5,010 nt of DNA from an uncultured Actinomycetes bacterium (lineage in GTDB: Bacteria; Actinomycetota; Actinomycetes; Mycobacteriales; Mycobacteriaceae), in the NCBI GenBank assembly GCA_903911165.1, contig CAIWCQ010000303.1, positions 1-5,010 of the forward strand. Direction: 5' to 3'. The translations under genes and the position numbers were made by a program. The notes beneath the pieces were generated by a model. It ran no database searches. It was not told the DNA's origin and worked only from the letters and a program-made list of their open reading frames with translations. Shown piece after piece: positions 1 through 5,010 of this stretch. Every line of letters starts with the position of its first letter. The stretch's first letter is position 1.

Positions 1-1832
1 GCATGCATCTGAGCCCACCGCTTGAACGCACGCTCCTCAGCTCCCGAGACCTTCAGTCGGTTGACGGCTCCGAGAGTTTCCATGAGACGGCCGTTCGCAT
101 CGGCGCTTGCTGTCACCCGTTGTGCCGTGCGAACGGCACCGCGTCGAACGAACCACGTGTTAACGACCAGCTGCACGAGGACGAAGACGATCACGGCTGC
201 CAGCAGGGGTGGATTGGTGGTGGCGACGGCGGCGAGACTGCCGAGAATCGCGACGGTGTCGAGCAGGCCGACAATCACCTGGCTGGGTACTCCTTCGGCG
301 GCGAGGTTCACGGCCGCCGACTGTGCCATCCGGTGGCCGAGGGAGTAGCCGTCGTGCCAGGTCGAGCGCAGCCGCAGCATGCGGTCCCACACGGCGCCGG
401 TCGCAATGGAACCGAACCGCGTGCTGGCGCGCAGAAGCGCGAGGCTGCGCATGAGCTGCCAGGCCGTGCCGGCCAGCAGGAGGAGAACGAGGATGGACAT
501 GGCCAGCACAAGGTCGCGCGTCGAAACCGACGCCAATGATGCGGCGAGTCGGCCGAACACTACGGGAGTGAAGAACGCCAGTATTGCGATCAGCACGGTG
601 AGGGTCAGGATGGCGGTGATGTCGCGGCCGGATCCGCTCAGCCCGAGCCGGATCAGATTCCGCGAGGTGTTGATGCCCGGCGGCAGCAGCGGGACAAGCT
701 CGGTTGCCTTGGGCTTCAGTGAAGTGGCGAACTCTTCGTCGACTTGGGTCGACACGGTGGGATCGGCTGGGTCGATCGCGGACCAGCTGCGTCCGTGCCA
801 GGTGAGGGCGACGAATCCGCCGCGCTTTGTCTCCGAGATGAGTGCGGGGCCTTCGACTGTCCACCACGATCGGGCGAGGTCGACCGTTCTGGGTCGGGCA
901 GTGCAGGCTTCGGCCGCGGCGGTGAGGGCATCACGGCCGAGGTCAACCTCATCCATGGCACGAAGCCGAGCGGCTTCCGGGATCGTCAGGCCCGCGGAAC
1001 GCGCCACAATGAAGGCCGCCGAGAGCGCAGATGACGCGCGGTCGGTGGGATCGGTGGACCGCACAATGGGGCCGACGACGGCACCGGCGAGTAGGTCGAG
1101 GGCGTCAGCGCTGTCACGTGCTGCGCGGGCCTCCGCCTGAAGTAGGCGGTCCTGCCGGACGGCATCAGCCTGTTGCGTGGCCGAATATGCCGACTCGATG
1201 GCGAGCCGACCGCACAGGTCGAGGGCTTCCTGCCACTCATCGGGTCCCGTCGGTGCCGGAGCCGACGCGATGCGGCACTGGACTCCACTGGTCAGCCAAA
1301 CACCTCGGGTCATCGGGACAGCCGCATCCGCGACGGTGACGGTGGCATGCTCCCAGCCGCAGTAACTTGCGAAACCTGAGGTGACACGCAGCCAACCCTG
1401 GATGCTGTAGTCCGATGTGGCGACGGCCTTCGTCGTGGCCGTGACCTGCTCGCCGGGGGCAAGACGCAGACCCTCGGGGCCGGGAGCAACGACGCGGTCG
1501 GCCCAGCGGTTGTGAACCGAGGCCTGTCCGAGCATTGTGATCCAGTGCTGCAGGGATTCCAGGCCGTCGTTGTCCATGAGGTCGATGAGTGGCCGGCGAC
1601 GCACGTGTGCGCCCTGCAACCCGGAGGCGAGCAGCCGGCGACCATCAACGGATTGGGAACATCCAACGATGATTTCGCCGGCTGGGATGGTGGCGATGGG
1701 AATGCGCGCACCGTCCGCCTCGACCGCGAAGAGTTGGACGCCGCCGGACACGACCTCGATCACCTCTCCGGGCCCGGGCTCGATCACCTCCGAGGCCGAG
1801 AGGGGAATCAGGAGGTGCTGGTCGGCGCTCAT
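1..1832 (-). CDS. NHLP-type bacteriocin export ABC transporter, permease/ATPase subunit (3' end cut off by window)
   Basis: The ATG at 1832 opens a frame that stays open to the left edge (610 full codons), so the C-terminal part, including the expected ATPase domain, is not visible. Residues about 1-100 contain a beta-rich segment (VIEVVSGGVQLFAVEADG, about 24-41) resembling the cyclic-nucleotide/cupin-like start of the second ABC subunit of NHLP export systems. Residues about 100-400 are soluble, with no C39 Cys/His signature. Membrane segments are at about 404-427, 440-463, 518-537 and 542-561. Between and after them come RSLALLRASTRFGSIATGAVWDRMLRL (split here as RSLALLR at 462 and VWDRMLRL at 481) and NRLKVSGAEERAFKRWA near 591-607, typical of this family. 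The start overlaps the upstream stop by ATGA and has only a weak Shine-Dalgarno, so translation is probably coupled. Its likely role is partner of the peptidase-bearing transporter. The role of the N-terminal region is unknown. Family assignment is by remembered sequence pattern. Confidence 0.86.
   Translation of the reverse strand, partial: MSADQHLLIPLSASEVIEPGPGEVIEVVSGGVQLFAVEADGARIPIATIPAGEIIVGCSQSVDGRRLLASGLQGAHVRRRPLIDLMDNDGLESLQHWITMLGQASVHNRWADRVVAPGPEGLRLAPGEQVTATTKAVATSDYSIQGWLRVTSGFASYCGWEHATVTVADAAVPMTRGVWLTSGVQCRIASAPAPTGPDEWQEALDLCGRLAIESAYSATQQADAVRQDRLLQAEARAARDSADALDLLAGAVVGPIVRSTDPTDRASSALSAAFIVARSAGLTIPEAARLRAMDEVDLGRDALTAAAEACTARPRTVDLARSWWTVEGPALISETKRGGFVALTWHGRSWSAIDPADPTVSTQVDEEFATSLKPKATELVPLLPPGINTSRNLIRLGLSGSGRDITAILTLTVLIAILAFFTPVVFGRLAASLASVSTRDLVLAMSILVLLLLAGTAWQLMRSLALLRASTRFGSIATGAVWDRMLRLRSTWHDGYSLGHRMAQSAAVNLAAEGVPSQVIVGLLDTVAILGSLAAVATTNPPLLAAVIVFVLVQLVVNTWFVRRGAVRTAQRVTASADANGRLMETLGAVNRLKVSGAEERAFKRWAQMH
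1755..1790 (-). repeat. 12-base perfect direct repeat with 24-base period inside the second ABC gene
   Basis: CTCGATCACCTC (plus strand) occurs at 1755-1766 and again at 1779-1790. On the coding strand the two copies encode EVIE at residues 15-18 and 23-26, giving EVIEPGPG followed by EVIEVVSG. The period is exactly eight codons, so the frame is kept. The spacer holds the palindrome CCGGGCCCGG (1769-1778). It looks like a small in-frame duplication near the N-terminus. Confidence 0.8.
1829..1832 (-). other. ATGA stop/start overlap between the two ABC transporter genes
   Basis: The TGA stop of the peptidase-bearing transporter (1831-1829) overlaps the ATG start of the second ABC subunit (1832-1830). 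The upstream bases (GTGAACTCCGG) give only a weak ribosome binding site. Coupled translation would suit two subunits of one complex. Confidence 0.85.
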
Positions 1833-4027
1833 CCGGAGTTCACTAGTCGTGCGTAGGCCGCATCGAGTGCCATGAGCTCGTCGTGGGTCCCGCGCTCGAC
1901 GACAACGCCGTGATCAAGCACGACAATCTCGTCGCAGTCCCGGATAGTCGACAGCCGATGGGCGATGACCAGGCACGAGATACCACGACGGCGAAGCGCC
2001 TGATCGATGGCCATCTCCGTCATCGGATCGAGGGAACTGGTCGCCTCATCGAGCACCAGCAGCACCGGACGGCGCGCGAGCGCACGGGCGATCTCCAGGC
2101 GCTGCCGCTGACCGCCGGACAGGTCGGCACCCTTCTCACTCAGAATCGCGTCGAGGCCACCGGGTCGTTTGGCCACATCGTCGGCAAGTTGGGCATCCTG
2201 CAGGGCCTGCAGGATGTCGGCCTCGGGGATCGTGTGATCCCAAAGCGTGATGTTCTCGCGTATCGTGCCGCCGAAGATCGTTACATCCTGATCGACTAGA
2301 GCGATGCCGTCGGTCAGTACCTGCGGCGCGTGCCGATTCCGGGTGCGGCCATCGAGGAGGATCTCACCGCTCCACGGCCGGTACAGGCCGGTGACGAGTC
2401 GGGAGATCGTCGACTTGCCGCAACCGGAAGGACCGACAAGGGCAACGCGTCGCCCGGGTCGCAGGTGCAGGTCGAGGTCGGTGATGACGGGCGGTCCGAG
2501 TCGGCTGTAGCCGAAGGTAACGCCGACTGCCTCGAACCCACCGCGCAGACTGCCGGGCGCCAGCTCATCGGTGCCGGGGTTCAGGTCCTCGTCGGTCTCG
2601 GCGTTGAGCACGTCGTCGACTTGGTCGAGGGTGGGGCGGAGCATCTGCGCCTGGCTCAGGGATAGCACGATCTGGCTGACCGGACCGAGCAAGATCCCGC
2701 TGAGCGCGATGATCGCGAGCAGCATTCCCGGCTCAAGCTGGCCGTTGATGATCTGGAACATCGTCAGGCCGAAGATGATGATGCTGCCCAGGCCCGTGAG
2801 AAGCTGCGGGTAGATGCTGAGTCCCAGCATGCGCAGGCCAACACGCTGGTTTGCCTCGAGCAACCGGTTCTGCGCGGCCACTCCCCGCGCGATGATTCCG
2901 TCCTCTGAGCCCGATGCCTTAATGGATTCGATCTGAGAGAGCGATGAGGCCATCAAGGACCCCACCTCGACGGTCTCGATGACAACTTTGGCCGCCTCGT
3001 CCTTCGCCTTTTGTAACGCCGTGCGCAGGGTGAGCCCGAGGGTTGCTGCGATCACCAGCCCGACCACGCCGATCAGCGGATCGAGTAGGAACAGGATGAC
3101 CTCAGCGGTGATGCTCGTTAGGAGTGCTGCACTGAAAGTCATAGTCAGTGCGCTGACCCCCACGCTCATCGTGTCGATGAGCAATGCCCGCTGTGTCGAC
3201 GAAGCCGCCCCACGTTGGGCATGGAAGCCAGCAGGCAGGTGCAGCAGGCGTTGCACGACTGCGGCGGAAAGTCTCAGCGAGATCTTGGTGGAGAGGCGGA
3301 TAGACAAAAGGCCCTGCATTGTCTGAAGGACAGTCCCCACCGTCAGGGCGATGACCAGGCCCAGCAGCGCAGCCACCGCACTGATTCCGACGAGACCGCT
3401 CAACTCGTTGCCATACAGGCTCATCAACTGCGGAGCGAGCATGGTGGGCACGAGAAGGAGTAGCGCAATTAGCGCCGCGGCCAGGATCGCGGGGCCAGCA
3501 TGGCCGGCCGAATTCAGAAGTCGACGAGCGACACCAGGTCGCTTGCCACCGGTAACGAAGTCCGGACCGGGAGTCAGTTGCATGGCGACGCCGGTGAATG
3601 AACGGTCGAACTCGTCATCATCGCAAGTGCGCGCGCCACCACCGGGATCGTTGAGGTACCAGCCGCCGGGGTACCAGCCCTCGACCACGAGGTAGTGGTA
3701 GAAATTCCAGTGGATCACCAAGGGGAAGGTCAGCGTCTTCAACTGCTCGGGCTCGCGCTTTAAGGCCTTCGTCTCCATGCCATAGCTGCGGGCCGCAATT
3801 ACAACATTGCGGGCGGTCGCGCCATCGCGCGAGACGCCGCACGCAATGCGTAGCTCATCTAGTGGCACGAATCGCCCGTACTTGCCCATGACCATGCCCA
3901 GACTGGCGGCACCGCATTCGGTCGACTCCATCTGGAGTAGGCCTGGGGCCTTCACCCGGTGTCGTTTAGGGATCTTGGCTGGTGCCGGTGGCGACGCTGT
4001 GACCGGCGCGGGAGCGGTCGTCGTCAC
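1829..4027 (-). CDS. NHLP-type peptidase-containing ABC transporter (C39 peptidase/permease/ATPase)
   Basis: This complete 732-residue protein is predicted to cut the leader of a ribosomal peptide and export the core across the cytoplasmic membrane. After a Pro/Ala-rich tail (2-19) comes a C39 domain: oxyanion Gln32 and nucleophile Cys38 in QMESTECGAASL, His111 in WNFYHYLVVEG, and Asp127 in YLNDPGGG, so the catalytic triad is intact. Hydrophobic membrane segments lie at about 177-200, 209-235, 290-312, 313-335, 403-425 and 432-457. The ATPase domain has Walker A GPSGCGKST (532-540), Q-loop Gln580, signature LSGGQ (636-640), Walker B LLVLDE (656-661), D-loop SSLD (664-667) and H-loop His690, all apparently functional. 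The length is typical for the family. The start is GTG at 4027, overlapping the upstream stop as GTGA with no clear ribosome binding site, which suggests coupling. The peptidase implies a substrate with a double-glycine type leader, which is not in the window. The conserved YGRFVPLDELRIACGVSRDG (50-69) favours the NHLP subfamily over other bacteriocin exporters. Confidence 0.95.
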   Translation of the reverse strand: MTTTAPAPVTASPPAPAKIPKRHRVKAPGLLQMESTECGAASLGMVMGKYGRFVPLDELRIACGVSRDGATARNVVIAARSYGMETKALKREPEQLKTLTFPLVIHWNFYHYLVVEGWYPGGWYLNDPGGGARTCDDDEFDRSFTGVAMQLTPGPDFVTGGKRPGVARRLLNSAGHAGPAILAAALIALLLLVPTMLAPQLMSLYGNELSGLVGISAVAALLGLVIALTVGTVLQTMQGLLSIRLSTKISLRLSAAVVQRLLHLPAGFHAQRGAASSTQRALLIDTMSVGVSALTMTFSAALLTSITAEVILFLLDPLIGVVGLVIAATLGLTLRTALQKAKDEAAKVVIETVEVGSLMASSLSQIESIKASGSEDGIIARGVAAQNRLLEANQRVGLRMLGLSIYPQLLTGLGSIIIFGLTMFQIINGQLEPGMLLAIIALSGILLGPVSQIVLSLSQAQMLRPTLDQVDDVLNAETDEDLNPGTDELAPGSLRGGFEAVGVTFGYSRLGPPVITDLDLHLRPGRRVALVGPSGCGKSTISRLVTGLYRPWSGEILLDGRTRNRHAPQVLTDGIALVDQDVTIFGGTIRENITLWDHTIPEADILQALQDAQLADDVAKRPGGLDAILSEKGADLSGGQRQRLEIARALARRPVLLVLDEATSSLDPMTEMAIDQALRRRGISCLVIAHRLSTIRDCDEIVVLDHGVVVERGTHDELMALDAAYARLVNSG
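2194..2216. repeat. 23-base near-perfect palindrome inside the ATPase domain of the peptidase transporter
   Basis: CATCCTGCAGG (2194-2204) and CCTGCAGGATG (2206-2216) are exact reverse complements separated by one base. Each arm also contains the self-complementary CCTGCAGG. The stretch encodes ILQALQD in the helical part of the ATPase domain (residues about 605-611), so codon choice in a Leu-Gln repeat may explain it. No function is claimed. Confidence 0.75.
4024..4027 (-). other. GTGA stop/start overlap between the HlyD-like and peptidase-transporter genes
   Basis: The TGA stop of the HlyD-like gene (4026-4024) overlaps the GTG start of the transporter (4027-4025) by four bases. The preceding bases on the minus strand (CTCACCGGTACATC) hold no clear Shine-Dalgarno, so termination-reinitiation is the likely way the transporter is translated. 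This would keep the two proteins in proportion. Confidence 0.85.
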
Positions 4028-4854
4028 GATGTACCGGTGAGCTGCTGCAGCAGCGTCTGCCGGGAGATTACGATCTGGGCGGTAACGCTCATCCCGGCGG
4101 GGATCGGCTCGTTGAGTGAAACCGTGACGAGGATGATCTGGTCACCCGGAAGCAACTGGATACCCAGGCGGGTGGCCGCGACTTCCGACGGGATGGGCGC
4201 GCTGCTAACTGCAGTTACTGTCCCCGTGGACGACGCGCTTGTTCCGCTGACATTAACTGCAAGGCCCGTGGTGACCTGCCCGGACTGGCTCTCCGGTACG
4301 GCGACGAGGATAGTTTCACCGCTGCCGACCGGCAGGATCGTGGCGGCCGTCTGGCCTGGGGCAAGGATCCCGCCCACCGAACCGAGTACCTGCCAGACCG
4401 TGCCGTCGATTGGGGAGACAACCTGAGAAACTCTGGCCTCGGCCGCTACACCTTCGGCCAATGGCTGCCCGGCACGGACGGCCGAGCCGCCTTGGACCAG
4501 TACGGAGGTGAGGACCTGACCAACGGGGCTCGCGGCCACGGCCACTCCGCTATCCGCCACGGCGCGTCCGGTGGCGGTAACCGACTTCGTCTGCACAATG
4601 GTGCCGGCATAGACGAGCCCGGCGGCGATAACTAGGCCCACACCGACCAGAGCCAGCCAGTACCGGCGAGAGGTGAGCGGCAAAAGATTGTCTACCTGCT
4701 TGGGCACATCGATCTCGGCCAGCGCCTTGGCACGGAACACGACAGCTGCTGCGCCCAGGGATTGATCCGGCTTATCCTCGACGACGTCGAAGATGGCATC
4801 AAGGACGCCTGACTGTCGCCGCGCGCTATCGCGGTTCGGCGTCCGATCGCTCAT
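4024..4854 (-). CDS. Short HlyD-like membrane-fusion protein of NHLP-type bacteriocin export system
   Basis: This 276-residue protein is predicted to be an accessory of the ABC exporter encoded next. Residues 1-64 are cytoplasmic and include FRAKALAEIDVPKQVDNLLP (40-59), a pattern seen before the anchor in NHLP secretion proteins. One membrane helix follows (about 65-86, YWLALVGVGLVIAAGLVYAG). The outer part has two half-lipoyl-like strands: ASPVGQVLTSVLVQGGSAVRAGQPL (108-132, given here as a region with key VGQV and AGQPL) and SPIDGTVWQVLGSVGGILAPGQ (147-168, key SPIDG and PGQ). A beta domain completes the protein. The two lipoyl halves are only about 15 residues apart, so the long coiled-coil hairpin of classical HlyD proteins is missing. 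I chose ATG 4854 because GGAG lies 5 bases upstream. A TTG at 4914 in the same frame would add 20 residues but lacks a convincing site. The stop overlaps the next start (GTGA). Confidence 0.88.
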   Translation of the reverse strand: MSDRTPNRDSARRQSGVLDAIFDVVEDKPDQSLGAAAVVFRAKALAEIDVPKQVDNLLPLTSRRYWLALVGVGLVIAAGLVYAGTIVQTKSVTATGRAVADSGVAVAASPVGQVLTSVLVQGGSAVRAGQPLAEGVAAEARVSQVVSPIDGTVWQVLGSVGGILAPGQTAATILPVGSGETILVAVPESQSGQVTTGLAVNVSGTSASSTGTVTAVSSAPIPSEVAATRLGIQLLPGDQIILVTVSLNEPIPAGMSVTAQIVISRQTLLQQLTGTS

Positions 4855-4859
4855 CTGAT

Positions 4860-4863
4860 CTCC
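4860..4863 (-). promoter_or_regulatory. Ribosome binding site of the HlyD-like gene
   Basis: On the minus strand GGAG is followed by five bases (ATCAG) and the ATG at 4854. This is the only well-spaced Shine-Dalgarno in front of any start in the operon, and it decides the start of the first gene against the upstream in-frame TTG at 4914. Confidence 0.7.
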
Positions 4864-4928
4864 GATCGAGGGATTTTTACGCGGAACATGCCTCAGGAGG
4901 TTACCGGTCGGCAATGTGCCCCGCTACC

Positions 4929-4937
4929 AAACTAGCA
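4929..4937 (-). promoter_or_regulatory. Possible extended -10 promoter element for the operon
   Basis: The minus strand reads TGCTAGTTT, which fits the extended -10 form TGN-TANNNT used by many actinobacterial housekeeping promoters. Transcription would begin near 4922 and leave a leader of about 68 bases before the HlyD-like start. No good -35 hexamer is seen at 16-18 bases upstream, so this rests on one short motif. A promoter further right, outside the window, is equally possible. Confidence 0.25.
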
Positions 4938-5010
4938 ATGTTGACACGGGCGGGATCAGACGATGAGTGACATCAGGTCTCTACTCCCGGTCTGGACGCC
5001 TTTCAGGTAA

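Larger units (their letters stand above)
4855..5010. other. Upstream region of the export operon
   Basis: These 156 bases lie before the HlyD-like start and hold the ribosome binding site and the possible -10 element described separately. No convincing complete gene is seen on either strand. On the minus strand one frame is open from the right edge to a TGA at 4958-4956 (17 codons, ending SRDLMSLIV), which could be the tail of an upstream gene such as a small precursor, but it is too short to call. A TTGACA is present on the plus strand at 4941-4946 without a matching -10. Confidence 0.5.

Noticed and set aside
160..867. Minus-strand open frame of 235 codons in another frame of the same region
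   Set aside because: It is extremely Arg/His/Pro-rich and overlaps the real transporter frame on the same strand, so it is a frame-shifted shadow.
379..1140. Long plus-strand open frame of 253 codons opposite the second ABC gene
   Set aside because: It lies wholly antisense to a frame with clear family and membrane features, is rich in Arg/Ser/Ala with no recognisable domain, and fits the usual mirror frame of GC-rich coding DNA.
1883..2299. Plus-strand open frame of 138 codons opposite the ATPase domain
   Set aside because: The opposite strand carries intact LSGGQ, Walker B and H-loop motifs there. The plus-strand product has no recognisable features.
3655..3679. Direct repeat GGTACCAGCC with 15-base period
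   Set aside because: It encodes GWYPGGWYL next to the catalytic Asp of the peptidase domain. The repeat follows from the repeated Gly-Trp-Tyr codons and needs no other explanation.
4851..4889. Twelve-codon minus-strand leader frame (MFRVKIPRSEIR) whose TGA overlaps the HlyD-like ATG
   Set aside because: The overlap echoes the other junctions, but the only Shine-Dalgarno-like bases (GAGG) end one base before its ATG, which is too close. The HlyD-like gene has its own well-spaced site.
4941..4969. Plus-strand TTGACA as the -35 of a divergent promoter
   Set aside because: At 16-18 bases downstream the candidate -10 sequences (ATGAGT, TGAGTG, GAGTGA) are poor, and no gene is visible to the right.
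4914..4970. Eighteen-codon plus-strand frame preceded by AGGAGG at 4895-4900
   Set aside because: The 13-base gap to the ATG is longer than usual, the peptide has no recognisable features, and the AGGAGG may simply be the reverse of the leader's CCTCCT.

Overview
The window holds three adjacent genes, all on the minus strand, which together fill positions 1 to 4854. GC content is high and codon third positions are strongly GC-biased. This composition, together with GTG start use and a compact layout, suggests a high-GC Gram-positive bacterium (actinobacterium). That is an inference from composition and gene style, and the genus cannot be named.

In transcription order, right to left: (1) a short membrane-fusion (HlyD-like) protein at 4854-4024; (2) a complete ABC transporter at 4027-1829 with an N-terminal C39 double-glycine peptidase, a membrane domain and an ATPase domain; (3) at 1832, running off the left edge, a second ABC transporter subunit with a long non-peptidase N-terminal region and the start of a membrane domain. 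The ATPase domain of the third gene lies outside the window. The genes overlap by exactly 4 bases at both junctions (GTGA and ATGA), so they form one translationally coupled operon.

The three architectures and their order match the NHLP/NHLM-type bacteriocin export system: secretion protein, peptidase/permease/ATPase subunit and permease/ATPase subunit. This system exports ribosomally made peptides whose leader usually ends in a double-glycine type motif. In the inferred model the C39 domain cuts the leader at the cytoplasmic face, the membrane and ATPase domains move the core peptide, and the HlyD-like protein assists at the outer face. The second ABC subunit may pair with the first. No precursor peptide or modification enzyme is visible, so the substrate must be encoded outside the window, if it is linked at all.

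Positions 4855-5010 are a short upstream region with the ribosome binding site of the first gene, a possible extended -10 promoter element and a few small sequence symmetries. There are no RNA genes, mobile elements or CRISPR arrays that I can support.
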